A stretch of DNA of 27,696 bases from positions 1 through 27,696 of the forward strand of contig CAJTYV010000031.1 of NCBI GenBank assembly GCA_910584195.1, read 5' to 3'. The notes under the pieces are model-generated. The model was not told the DNA's origin. It searched no databases and was given only the letters and a program-made list of their open reading frames with translations. Position numbers and translations under genes: made by a program. Shown here piece after piece: positions 13,770-22,371 of the stretch (positions are counted from its first letter, which is position 1; every line of letters begins with the position of its first letter). The stretch is from an uncultured Ruminococcus sp. Its GTDB lineage: Bacteria > Bacillota > Clostridia > Oscillospirales > Ruminococcaceae.

Positions 13770-13848
13770 TATTCCTCCGTGTTTCCTTAAAAATAAAAAA
13801 GCCTTAACAGCTATGATAGTATAGCACAGTAAGACTCAAAAGTAAATT
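13770..13848 (-). promoter_or_regulatory. promoter/leader repeat, copy 1 (no intact gene behind it)
   Basis: Contains -35 TTTACT (13841-13846), 17-base spacer, -10 TATACT (13818-13823), the inverted repeat GCTAT/ATAGC across the -10 (13810-13825), and a GGAGG ribosome binding site, all read on the minus strand. The first ATG after it opens an 8-codon frame (MKLGIVIC, stop), so no gene is in place. Copies 2 and 3 precede dinD and the response regulator. The leftward-facing promoter would read into the mobile block. Confidence 0.7.
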
Positions 13849-13909
13849 GTGGGATTTTATAGCGCATTAACCTTCAGAGCGTAAATTTCAATCCATTCCT
13901 TGCAACACC

Positions 13910-14770
13910 TCATTCATCAAGCATTATCGTTCCCTTTTTCGCTTTCGCCTTGAGTCTCGCCATCTGCTCTCGCTCAATTTCCTGAATACTTTTCTCCGGT
14001 TTTGGCAAGTCCTCCGGCATCGTTCCGCCGATTTTCTCAATCGCCGTGCGAACTTCTTTTCCGACATGATAATGTACGCTTGTCGCTATATCAGCTCCCT
14101 GTATGTTGTCTTTCCTCAGTTTCTCCTCTGTTTGGGAAATGCGGAAAAGATTAGCGATAAGCTCTGTACTTCCCATATAATCGGGAATTTTCTGTCCAAC
14201 TTGAAGTTCTTTTCTTGCATGAATGTCTTCTACATCCAACCCGCCATAAAGTCCCATATATCCGGCATTTTGAAATATTGCAAATTCCTCATTCGTAATC
14301 ACTCCTGCGTCATGCGCCGTTTCCGCTAAAAGCTGGTTCCATTGCTTGATATCACCACGAACAACAAGGCGTCTTCTATCCTCATCCAACTGATTAAAAT
14401 GATCGGCAACTTCCTGTCTATATGTCTGTATCGCGAAATAAGTCTGTCCTAAAGCGATTACTTCTTTTCTTGGATCTCCGTTTTGCACAATCAGATAACA
14501 GGCATATCTTGAAAGTTCATAATCTTTTATCGGCTTGTTTGTTGCGCCTGCATCTACGATTTTGCTGACCTCAGCAAAATCGTCAGACACATCATGTCCA
14601 CTGTTCTCACAAGCAATCATAGCCCTTTCAATGACTTTGCTAAAATTTCGCCATTGTGTATACTCTAAAGCATCCGCCAACTCTCGCGCGCTCCAAAACT
14701 CCGAACCATCTTCTCTGATGTGCTTAATATCTTCAAATTTCTTATATTCCTTTGCTTTCAATTCCGTCAT
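13910..14770 (-). CDS. dinD: DNA damage-inducible protein D
   Basis: A 286-residue protein, close to the usual size of DinD. It carries family stretches I recognise from E. coli DinD: FWSARELADALEYTQWRNF, RAMIACENSGH, LSRYACYLIVQNGDPRKEVIALGQTYFAIQT, FAIFQNAGYMGLYGG, MGSTELIANLFRISQTEEKLR and IGGTMPEDLP. DinD is an SOS-linked protein with an N-terminal Bro-N-like domain, reported to inhibit RecA filaments in E. coli. The start at 14770 follows GGAG 11 bases upstream, in a leader that is copy 2 of the promoter repeat. No LexA-type CGAAC...GTTCG box was seen; the GCTAT...ATAGC palindrome over the -10 is a candidate operator instead. Confidence 0.93.
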   Translation of the reverse strand: MTELKAKEYKKFEDIKHIREDGSEFWSARELADALEYTQWRNFSKVIERAMIACENSGHDVSDDFAEVSKIVDAGATNKPIKDYELSRYACYLIVQNGDPRKEVIALGQTYFAIQTYRQEVADHFNQLDEDRRRLVVRGDIKQWNQLLAETAHDAGVITNEEFAIFQNAGYMGLYGGLDVEDIHARKELQVGQKIPDYMGSTELIANLFRISQTEEKLRKDNIQGADIATSVHYHVGKEVRTAIEKIGGTMPEDLPKPEKSIQEIEREQMARLKAKAKKGTIMLDE

Positions 14771-14781
14771 ACAATAAATTT

Positions 14782-14834
14782 CTCCGTGTTTCCTAAAAAT
14801 AGAAAGCCTTAACAGCTATGATAGTATAGCACAG
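14782..14834 (-). promoter_or_regulatory. promoter/leader repeat, copy 2 (dinD promoter)
   Basis: The same 53-bp core as copies 1 and 3 with the -10 TATACT and the GCTAT/ATAGC palindrome. The -35 side differs: the homology stops in the upstream flank, leaving TGATGA at the -35 position, which lies within a dinD-like remnant. The promoter is therefore predicted to be weaker or activator-dependent. Confidence 0.65.
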
Positions 14835-14841
14835 AAAAGCT

Positions 14842-14901
14842 CTATTCATCAAGCATTATCGTATCTGCTTGAATCCGCAAGGGTTGCAATTCATAATACA
14901 T
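14842..14901 (-). pseudogene. 19-codon ORF ending like DinD (duplication remnant)
   Basis: Reads MYYELQPLRIQADTIMLDE then stop, with GGGAGGG five bases before the ATG. The last six residues and 19 bases (14844-14862) are identical to the end of dinD (13912-13930). The simplest view is a leftover 3' end of a second dinD copy fused to foreign sequence after recombination. Chance ribosome binding is possible and no function is proposed. Confidence 0.4.
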
Positions 14902-14975
14902 CCGCGCCCTCCCTCACATCATATACAGCTTAATCTTATAAATCCAATTACCTTTTTTCTTTTTTTTCGGTGATT

Positions 14976-16958
14976 TTACCGTGCAATTTTACACACACCA
15001 CTCTCCCCCACAAAAGCGATATAGCCGTCCACAGGAAGGTCGATGGTGTTCATGGCATCCTTGACGTGGGTGCTGTAGAGCAGCTCGCGAAACTTGTTGT
15101 AGACAAATACCGCAGAGTTGTCGGGCCGTTCGACAGCGATACTCTCTCCGCCCATATCTTTCCCGATCCGATACCATGCGGCTTCACTGCTGTGAAGGGA
15201 TATCTCGGCGATGTCAGCGGTAAACACCGGGAGGCTGTCCACGCTGCGGCATCGCGCCCCATTGCTCAGATCAAGGGAGACTGCCGATGTTTGATCCGCA
15301 TAGGTCTGCTCGGTGAGCTCTATGTCAAACAAATCTCTGTTTGCAGTGCTCGGTATGGAAGTAAAGAAAAGGGCATGATGTTCATCGGTCATTTTTTCCG
15401 CTTTTGTGACGCCTCTGCTGTTTTTTGCCAGAATATAACCGGGGAATGCCTGATCTGTCACAATCCAGTAAAACGGAGTTTCATAGTTCTGGGAAGTCCA
15501 TTTTTCGTTATATGTGACAAATACTGTCTGTGAAAGCTCGTCCCAGCTTTGCTGCACACTGGGGGAAATGGGATTTTCGTCCATCTTTTCTCCTGTGTAC
15601 ATACTGTCTGCCGTATTTCCAAGTCCCGGGTATACTGCGAACAGCTCCGTTCTGATGAATATTTTGCCGTCCTTTTCCTCAAAATAAACAATCTCCCTGT
15701 CTGCAGTCATCCTGCCGCTGTCATTTACCCTGACAAAGCCTCCGTCCTCGGTATATCTGTATCTTTCGGGTGATGCGTTGTCAGTGCCCAGGTCCTCTTT
15801 GTACATAGCGGTATCGTCAAATGTGATCCTGCATATTCTGGCGATGCCGAATGTGCCGCTGCAGTATAAACCCTCATATTTTTTATAAGGATCAGGTATG
15901 CTGTCTGTTATCTCTGGCTCTGGAGGCGTGAGATCGCTTACCGCCTTTCCTCGTTCTTCAAGCGCCACGTCCATCAGAGCAGACGCCATAAGTCCTGCAT
16001 ATTGGCTGCTGCCATTTCCGGCGGTCAGTACCGCTATGCTGATCTGTTCATCGGGAGCGACAAGGAGGCTCGAGTTCATGTACGGCAAGTCTCCGCCCTT
16101 GCCCATGACCTTTATGTTTTCCTTTTCGTATTTGACTTGTTCCACAAAGTCCCAGCCCAGACCATAGCTCTCGTATTTTGCGTCATCGTTCCACCGGGTG
16201 GACATCTGTGTTTTGGCATCATCGGAAAGCAGAATATCATTTCCTGTAAAGAAAGCACTGCCGAAATTTGCCACGTCAGGAGCGGTGGCATAGATGCCGC
16301 CCGTACCTGCCGCCATTTCATATGGGTATTCGATTGGCAGAAAACCCCGATAGAGAGATACCTGTGAGTCGCCCGTGTCACCCGCATACAGGCTCCATGC
16401 CGTTCCCGTATGGTCCGCGCCTATCTTTGAGGCTATGTTATTTCTTACATAATCCGTATAGCTCATACCGGTGACATTTTCTACGATATGCTCCATAAGC
16501 TCAAAACCCATGTTATTATAGCTGGCATATTCCCCGGGATCGGCTTTGAAACGTGCCCCCGACACGATGTCAAATGTACTGTCATGCACGAAGCTGTCAA
16601 CATCATCATAAAGATAATGGTTTGTCGGCAGACCTAGGGATATTCCTGATGTGTGATTCATTAGCATACGCACGGTGACGTCTTTGTACCGCTCATCATT
16701 CATCTTGAAATCGGGGAGATACTTGGTGACAGGCGCATCAAGTTCTATCTTTCCCTCGTCAACAAGCTGCATAACCGCCAAGGCGGAATACATTTTGCTC
16801 ACAGACGCAATACAGTATATCCTATCCTGCGAAGCGGTTGTTTCGGCTGTATGTTCCGATTGTACAGGTTCGGCATTCACTGCATTTCCAACAGATGCGT
16901 ATACCGTTCCCGCCATACACAAGGCAGATATTGCCGCAATACTCTTTTTCTTCATCAT
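14976..16958 (-). CDS. secreted serine hydrolase, beta-lactamase/DD-peptidase family (AmpC-like fold)
   Basis: 660 residues with GAGGGGGTG before the ATG. Residues 1-29 are a signal peptide (MMKKKSIAAISALCMAGTVY...). The SxxK motif is SVSK at 52-55 (nucleophile Ser52). Further family features are MNHTSGIS, the second motif YNN in YASYNNMGFELMEHIV, GTGGIYATAPDVANF and the third motif MGKGGDLPYMN. The C-terminal 280 residues are a separate beta-rich region without a membrane anchor. SxxK lies only about 23 residues into the mature chain, whereas such enzymes usually have some 50 more residues of strands before it. It is the last gene of the ABC/two-component operon, 18 bases after the permease; it may act on peptidoglycan or a peptide. 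Confidence 0.85.
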   Translation of the reverse strand: MMKKKSIAAISALCMAGTVYASVGNAVNAEPVQSEHTAETTASQDRIYCIASVSKMYSALAVMQLVDEGKIELDAPVTKYLPDFKMNDERYKDVTVRMLMNHTSGISLGLPTNHYLYDDVDSFVHDSTFDIVSGARFKADPGEYASYNNMGFELMEHIVENVTGMSYTDYVRNNIASKIGADHTGTAWSLYAGDTGDSQVSLYRGFLPIEYPYEMAAGTGGIYATAPDVANFGSAFFTGNDILLSDDAKTQMSTRWNDDAKYESYGLGWDFVEQVKYEKENIKVMGKGGDLPYMNSSLLVAPDEQISIAVLTAGNGSSQYAGLMASALMDVALEERGKAVSDLTPPEPEITDSIPDPYKKYEGLYCSGTFGIARICRITFDDTAMYKEDLGTDNASPERYRYTEDGGFVRVNDSGRMTADREIVYFEEKDGKIFIRTELFAVYPGLGNTADSMYTGEKMDENPISPSVQQSWDELSQTVFVTYNEKWTSQNYETPFYWIVTDQAFPGYILAKNSRGVTKAEKMTDEHHALFFTSIPSTANRDLFDIELTEQTYADQTSAVSLDLSNGARCRSVDSLPVFTADIAEISLHSSEAAWYRIGKDMGGESIAVERPDNSAVFVYNKFRELLYSTHVKDAMNTIDLPVDGYIAFVGESGVCKIAR

Positions 16959-16976
16959 GATTCACCCCCTCTACTT

Positions 16977-19478
16977 TCATTCCGTCATAAGTTCAGTCAC
17001 GGATATTTTTCTGATACTGCCTGCACTGATGTAGGTAACAATCAGGCAGAATAACACAAGCGCTGCCGTCGTACCGATGATCAGCGGCAGGCTTTCGGGA
17101 ATCTGTACACCGAACGCGGCCATCCAGAATGCACGCTGTACCCATACCGACAACACCGCGGCGATGCAGGAGGAGATGATCGTTACAGGGAGAATGCGCA
17201 GGGTAAGCTGTATCATAAGATCCCTTGACGTATAGCCCATACTTTTCATGATACCTAATTCCCTGCGCTGTCTTTTTACGGCAGATGCGGCTATGATGCC
17301 CAATATTACCGCCACCACAACAGCAATGAATATCACGGCACAGAACGAGAATGTTTTTGTGACCGCAGCTATGGATTCCATTTGAGATTTCAAAAAATCC
17401 TTCATGGAGGATATCTCCTTTATCACGAAATGGCTGCTGTTTCCGCTAATGATGGTGTCGCCTATTCTGATCGCATAGTCAACGTCGGTAACGCCGTATT
17501 GAGAGATCAGCACCGCCATTTTCTCGTCCGCTTTCGCCCTGATACGTTCCTCAAGACTTCCCTGTGCAGACTGTGCATACGCCGTGTCCTTTGCGCTCGC
17601 ACCGTACAGGGTGGTGAGCTTATCCGTAAAGGCAGAGCGGTCCTCCTCGTTTTTGAGCGTGATCTCCACTGCGTTCGGGCGGTCGTTTGGGCGAATGCGC
17701 CGGTAACCGTCCTCGGTCATGTAGACGCTTATGCCGTTGTTGTTCATGGCGGTTACAATGCCTGTTATGATATAGCTTTTTTCACAGACATCGCCCTTGA
17801 TGATGATACTGTCGCCTATGTGCCGGTTTTCTGTTTTCTCTCTCCTTGCGGAGATCATGATCTCGTTGTCGTACTCGGGGAAACGTCCCGTTTTCAGGCG
17901 GATATTATCCGTGAGGGAAAAATCGGCGTAAGAAAAGACAGCCGCACTCTGATTGCAGCCTTTTATTTCCACATAATCTCCCATTGCGCGGGTCAGAAGA
18001 ACCTTTTCCACTTCGGGGAACTTACGGATCTCATCACAAAATTTTTCCCCGTTCACTCCGTTCATCATAATGATGTTTATGTCGGGAGTTTCCATTCCCA
18101 AAACGCCTATCAGTCCGTTATAACCGCTCTTGAAAAAGTCAAAGAGGTACACACTGAACATGATGGCAACGCCTGCGGCAATCATACAGATACCCGTACC
18201 GATATTCGAGTGGAGATCGTTACATATGCCTTTGAATGCAAGCCGGATATTGATGCTGTGTCTCATTTTTTCAAGCGGAAGTATATTTTTCCCGAAATGA
18301 TGAGTCTTTATGCCCTTGCGAAATGCCACGACGGGAGGGAGCTTTTTCACCCTTGCCGCCCTTGACAGCGCAAAAAGCGTGACGAGCGCTATGATCGCTA
18401 TTACCACGATAAGAATGCGGAGAATATTCACATCCGTATGCACGTTGCGGTTCATCATACCCCTTGTGAGCGTATCCATGACCGGGGAAAAGGCTGCCGC
18501 TGTTATGCCGCCTATGATCGCGCCAATTCCCCCTGTAAAGATATATTCACAGATGTAGGAGAACGAAAGCTCACGGCTTGTATACCCCAATGCTTCCAGC
18601 ACGCCGATCTGCACCATCTGTTCCTCCATGTCCTTTGAGATTTTGTGAAGGATCAGGAAGAGTGCAGATATCATGGTGACAATGGAAAGAAATACGCTCA
18701 TATACAGAAAAACAGCAAGATAAGCGGTTTCTACCATTTTCTCCATATCTTTATCAAGTGGCAGTACTGCACTTAAAACATTCTCATTTGACTTTGCGGC
18801 GCATTTTTCATAGTATTCCTCATAGGAGAATTCCCTTTCCGTGTCAAATGCGATCATACGGTATTCCTCATAGACAGCGGACAACAGCACCCTGTCATCC
18901 TCTGAAATGATACATTTTAACATACTGCTGGAATTATATAAACCCGTGTTGTAAAAACCGGCTATGGTAAAGGGGTAATCTCTGCCGCCTGAGACAAAAG
19001 TAAAGGTTTCCCCTGGGGCATAGCCGGCTGTGATCTCAAAATACTGGGGCAGCCATATTGGATGAGACAGCTTTTCAATCTCATCATCGGGAAGGGCATT
19101 CAGTTTCTGGAAATTTTCCATCTTCCGCTCTGTGTTTTCGTCCGCAAAGATCATATTATAGGCGATACTTTCACCCTTCTTTGATAGTGCCGATGCACCA
19201 GCACCGTAAAGTACACTACTTTCCCGGACATCGGTCACATGGTACTCCTCTTCCAGAATATCTCGATAGATATCGCGGTATCTATCAGCCTGAAACAACA
19301 ATATAAAATCAGCACAGCCTGTTTCCTCAAAGGCGCGGTCAAATGCACGGTCAATCTGTGTAATGCTGACTGCAAAGGTTGTCATGAGAAATGTTGTAAT
19401 AAGGGTGAGAAAGACAATGGCTGCCGCCTCACGCTTGTTTCGCTTTAAATTAAACAAGGATAATCTGCATATCTTCAT
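16977..19478 (-). CDS. FtsX-type ABC transporter permease
   Basis: An 833-residue membrane protein starting three bases after the ATPase gene (GGGATGG upstream). TM1 is at residues 16-38 (AAAIVFLTLITTFLMTTFAVSI), followed by a roughly 200-residue extracytoplasmic region. The first FtsX block (about 250-380) has several membrane segments and LEALGYTSREL. A second extracellular region follows, and a final FtsX block (about 700-830) has LGIMKSMGYTSRDLM. Two FtsX blocks joined in one chain are typical of Firmicute permeases for antimicrobial-peptide or lipid export/removal. It forms a transporter with the adjacent ATPase. Confidence 0.9.
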   Translation of the reverse strand: MKICRLSLFNLKRNKREAAAIVFLTLITTFLMTTFAVSITQIDRAFDRAFEETGCADFILLFQADRYRDIYRDILEEEYHVTDVRESSVLYGAGASALSKKGESIAYNMIFADENTERKMENFQKLNALPDDEIEKLSHPIWLPQYFEITAGYAPGETFTFVSGGRDYPFTIAGFYNTGLYNSSSMLKCIISEDDRVLLSAVYEEYRMIAFDTEREFSYEEYYEKCAAKSNENVLSAVLPLDKDMEKMVETAYLAVFLYMSVFLSIVTMISALFLILHKISKDMEEQMVQIGVLEALGYTSRELSFSYICEYIFTGGIGAIIGGITAAAFSPVMDTLTRGMMNRNVHTDVNILRILIVVIAIIALVTLFALSRAARVKKLPPVVAFRKGIKTHHFGKNILPLEKMRHSINIRLAFKGICNDLHSNIGTGICMIAAGVAIMFSVYLFDFFKSGYNGLIGVLGMETPDINIIMMNGVNGEKFCDEIRKFPEVEKVLLTRAMGDYVEIKGCNQSAAVFSYADFSLTDNIRLKTGRFPEYDNEIMISARREKTENRHIGDSIIIKGDVCEKSYIITGIVTAMNNNGISVYMTEDGYRRIRPNDRPNAVEITLKNEEDRSAFTDKLTTLYGASAKDTAYAQSAQGSLEERIRAKADEKMAVLISQYGVTDVDYAIRIGDTIISGNSSHFVIKEISSMKDFLKSQMESIAAVTKTFSFCAVIFIAVVVAVILGIIAASAVKRQRRELGIMKSMGYTSRDLMIQLTLRILPVTIISSCIAAVLSVWVQRAFWMAAFGVQIPESLPLIIGTTAALVLFCLIVTYISAGSIRKISVTELMTE

Positions 19479-19481
19479 AAG

Positions 19482-20240
19482 TCACCATCCCATCTCATCA
19501 AGGAATCCTGTCAGCTTTTCACGGCGTTCTTTCATGTCATCCTCGCCGTATTTCACCATTCTGTGTTCGCCTACAACTTTGCCGTCACGCAGATAGATGA
19601 CTCGTGTTCCACGCAGTGCGGTCTTGATATCGTGCGTTACCATGACGATGCTCTGACCGTTCTCGTGTATCCCTGTGAAGATGTCAAGAACGTCCCTGCC
19701 CGACGCAGAGTCGAGCGAACCGGTAGGCTCGTCCGCGAAAAGAATTTTCGGCTCGTTTATCACGGCGCGCACGATGCCGACACGCTGTGCCTCACCGCCG
19801 GAAAGCTGGTTTGGATATTTCTTCTGCATCGCCTCATCAAGTCCGACTTTTGCGAGCAGTTCCTTCACCCTTTTAATAAGCCCGGGGGAGTTTTTCTGCA
19901 CGACAAATGCGCCCGTCAGCACATTGTCAAGGACATTCTGGTTTTCCAGCAGATAGATGCCCTGAAAAACGAATCCGCAGTTTTTTCTTCTGAACACCGC
20001 AAGCTGATCGTTGGTATAATCCTGAATCTCGGTGTCACCGAAAAATATCTTTCCCAAAGTAGGCTTATCCATCCCAGAAAGCGCGTAGAGCAGGGTGGAC
20101 TTGCCTGAACCAGAAGCGCCCATGATAACCGTAAAATCGCCCTCCATAATCTCCAGATCGAGATTCTTGATCACGTGCTGCTGCGTGGCGCCGTTTGAAA
20201 AAGACTTGCACAGCTTTTCTGTATGCAAAATAGGGATCAT
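19482..20240 (-). CDS. ABC transporter ATP-binding protein (MacB/LolD type)
   Basis: A 252-residue ATPase with Walker A GASGSGKST (41-49), Q-loop FVFQGIYLLENQNVLDNV, signature LSGGEAQRVGIVRA, Walker B ILFADEPTGSLD and H-loop MVTHD. This class pairs with FtsX-like permeases and typically works on envelope lipids, peptides or antibiotics. GGAAAGG lies about 11 bases before the ATG. It is the first gene after the regulated promoter in the kinase-ABC gap, and the permease follows after three bases. Confidence 0.93.
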   Translation of the reverse strand: MIPILHTEKLCKSFSNGATQQHVIKNLDLEIMEGDFTVIMGASGSGKSTLLYALSGMDKPTLGKIFFGDTEIQDYTNDQLAVFRRKNCGFVFQGIYLLENQNVLDNVLTGAFVVQKNSPGLIKRVKELLAKVGLDEAMQKKYPNQLSGGEAQRVGIVRAVINEPKILFADEPTGSLDSASGRDVLDIFTGIHENGQSIVMVTHDIKTALRGTRVIYLRDGKVVGEHRMVKYGEDDMKERREKLTGFLDEMGW

Positions 20241-20287
20241 ATATCACACTACCTTTCCAATACATGATTGTTGTATCTTATGATAGT

Positions 20288-20343
20288 ATTATACATGATC
20301 CCTTTTATGATTTCCTTGTCAGAATCTTGTCAAATTCTTGTCA
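20288..20343 (-). promoter_or_regulatory. ABC operon promoter with three response-regulator repeats
   Basis: On the minus strand, TGACAAG is repeated three times with an exact 11-base period (complements at 20315-20321, 20326-20332 and 20337-20343). A TATAAT -10 follows at 20288-20293, about 21 bases from the nearest repeat. The -35 position has no consensus. Direct repeats of one helical turn next to a weak -35 are the hallmark of activation by OmpR/PhoB-type regulators, most likely the one encoded at 21632-22363. Confidence 0.75.
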
Positions 20344-20348
20344 TTTTC

Positions 20349-21635
20349 TTAACTGAGCGGAATAAACAGCGTTACGCACAGCCCGTTTTCACTCCTGACA
20401 GACAGCACTCCGCCCATTTTATCCATGAGTATCCTTGCGATATACAGACCTAAACCGCTGCCTTCCTTGTCGCCATGCTCCCTTCCGCGGTAGAATTTGT
20501 TGGTGATAAGCTCTATCTCGTCTTCGGGAACGCCCGAGCCGCTGTCACTGATCGACACCTCCAGAAAACTCTCGTCAAGACGGAAAGAAATGTCTATGGG
20601 CGTGCCTGCGTATTTGTAAGAATTAAACAGGATATTGCCAATCACCTGCGACAAACGCAGCTTGTCCATATGCACAATGACCTGCGGTATTTCGGATATA
20701 CGCACAAGCCCTCTGTCATTGTACTCTGAGACGATCTGCGCTATCACAGCGGCATTTTCGTCCGCGCATTTTACCTTGAACTCACCTAAGTCCTCCAAAG
20801 TGGAAGAAAACAGATCGCCTACAAGCAGCGCTATTTCATCCGCCCTTTTATAGATGTTATTCATCTTCGCGATCATATCTTCCGTGACCGTTATTTCCTG
20901 CCCCTCATTCTGAGCAAATACCGCCGCCATCAGCTCAGATGTGAGCTTAATACCCGTCACAGGCGTTTTCAGGTCGTGGGAAAGCGACGCGATAAGCTCC
21001 CGCTCTTTTTTCTGTAAGTAAAGCTCTCTTGCTCTGGACGCTTTCAGCTCCTCCCGCATGATGTCAAAGCTCTCCGAAAAAGCGCCGAACAGATTGCCCT
21101 TATCCATTTCAAGAGGCCGGTCCAGATCGCCTGCCGCCACACAGGACGCAAAATCTTTCATCTTGGCAAACGGGCGTATGACCGTTTTGCGGATATATGC
21201 CCCGAAAGCCGCCGCCGCACCGATCAGGAGTAAACCACATACACAGTAGACAGCGATGATATTTGTGCGCAGATACTCCAACGGCTTCCTGCTGTCTGTG
21301 AGCACGACGCTGCCTGTTATCTGGTTATTTTCTGTGATATAGGTATAGGGATAACGACGCTTTATTGCCGTCTCTACGGTGACCGCTTCCGAAGGATCAA
21401 AACGGTTATCATAAATCACATTCCCGTTTCTGTCCAGTATGACATACTCCCGTTCCGAAGCTGTGTTTTCAGGCGGCATATCATATAGAACCATCTCATG
21501 CGCAATCTCATTGAGCAAAAGCACATCCTCATTATTTTGTGAACCATCACCTGTGCCGGTGATCTTCCAGACGGCAGACAGCCCAACAGCGAGCAGCAGC
21601 ACAAGAAGCGCCATAAATCTGTAATATCTTTTCAT
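20349..21635 (-). CDS. sensor histidine kinase
   Basis: 428 residues from the ATG at 21635, which overlaps the regulator stop as ATGA; the longer frame inside the regulator gene is not used. TM1 is near residues 4-23 (YYRFMALLVLLLAVGLSAVW), followed by an extracellular loop of about 110 residues, TM2 (NIIAVYCVCGLLLIGAAAAFGAYI) and a HAMP domain (VIRPFAKMKDFASCVAAGDLDRPL). The phosphorylated His lies in SLSHDLKTPVTGI, and the ATPase domain has GNILFNSYKYAGTP, DSGSGVP and GSGLGLYIARILMDKMGG. It senses an unknown envelope signal and phosphorylates the adjacent regulator. Confidence 0.93.
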   Translation of the reverse strand: MKRYYRFMALLVLLLAVGLSAVWKITGTGDGSQNNEDVLLLNEIAHEMVLYDMPPENTASEREYVILDRNGNVIYDNRFDPSEAVTVETAIKRRYPYTYITENNQITGSVVLTDSRKPLEYLRTNIIAVYCVCGLLLIGAAAAFGAYIRKTVIRPFAKMKDFASCVAAGDLDRPLEMDKGNLFGAFSESFDIMREELKASRARELYLQKKERELIASLSHDLKTPVTGIKLTSELMAAVFAQNEGQEITVTEDMIAKMNNIYKRADEIALLVGDLFSSTLEDLGEFKVKCADENAAVIAQIVSEYNDRGLVRISEIPQVIVHMDKLRLSQVIGNILFNSYKYAGTPIDISFRLDESFLEVSISDSGSGVPEDEIELITNKFYRGREHGDKEGSGLGLYIARILMDKMGGVLSVRSENGLCVTLFIPLS

Positions 21636-22363
21636 ACCTCTGTCTCTTCCATCAGGTAGCCCACACCCCATACGGTTTTTATGAGCTGCGGTTCTCTGGG
21701 GTCGGCTTCGATCTTTTCGCGCAGATGCCGGATATGTACGGCGATGGTGCCCTCGTTGATATGTTCATCCTCCCACACATCCCTGAGCAGATCGTCCTTG
21801 GAAACGACCCTGCCCCTGTTTGTAAAAAGATAATACAGCAACTTGTATTCCAGCGCTTTGAGGAGGATCTCCCTGCCGTCTGCAACGAGCCTGTGCATAT
21901 TTGTGTTGAGGTACACTTCCCCTGTCAGTTTCACAAAACCGTCCTCATTGTGCTGAAAATTTCGGACAGCGTGCGTATTTTCCCGTGTCCTGTCGTATCT
22001 CAAAACGGCGGCTTTCACCTTGGCGAGCAGGACGCTTAACGTATAGGGCTTTTTGATATAATCATCGCCGCCTATGTTCAGCGCGATGAGCACATCGTCG
22101 TCGCTTGTCCGGGCACTTATGAAGAAAATCGGCAGGTCATAGTTTTCCCGTATCTTCCTGCAAAGATCGAAGCCCGATTTCTCGCCAAGATTGATATCGA
22201 GCAGGAGAAGCGAGACATCGCATTTTTCAAGAAAAGCTACCGCGTCGGCATAGCTTGTCACATAGGAAGTCTTTACGCCGAACATATTGAAATATTCGGA
22301 AGTAGCCGTGGCTATCATTTCATCATCATCTATCATCAGGACTTTATAGCTTTCCAAATCCAT
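21632..22363 (-). CDS. OmpR-family response regulator
   Basis: A 243-residue protein with an N-terminal receiver domain (VLMIDDDEM, phospho-acceptor Asp in LLLLDINLGEKSG, conserved Lys in YIKKPYTLSVLLAKV). A C-terminal winged helix follows (LTGEVYLNTNMHRLVADGREILLKALEYKLLYYLFTNRGRVVSKDDLLRDVWED...VAVHIRHLREKIE-like) ending in IKTVWGVGYLMEE. The start ATG at 22363 is 13 bases after GGAGG, while an ATG seven bases upstream (22370) opens an overlapping 8-codon frame, so initiation may be dampened. The promoter is copy 3 of the repeat. It probably activates the downstream ABC genes through the three TGACAAG repeats. Confidence 0.93.
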   Translation of the reverse strand: MDLESYKVLMIDDDEMIATATSEYFNMFGVKTSYVTSYADAVAFLEKCDVSLLLLDINLGEKSGFDLCRKIRENYDLPIFFISARTSDDDVLIALNIGGDDYIKKPYTLSVLLAKVKAAVLRYDRTRENTHAVRNFQHNEDGFVKLTGEVYLNTNMHRLVADGREILLKALEYKLLYYLFTNRGRVVSKDDLLRDVWEDEHINEGTIAVHIRHLREKIEADPREPQLIKTVWGVGYLMEETEV

Positions 22364-22371
22364 AGCTCATC

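Noticed and set aside
17382..18365. 327-codon open frame on the plus strand inside the permease gene
   Set aside because: It lies fully antisense to the well-supported FtsX permease, has no ribosome binding site or recognisable domain, and reads as a shadow of the permease codons.
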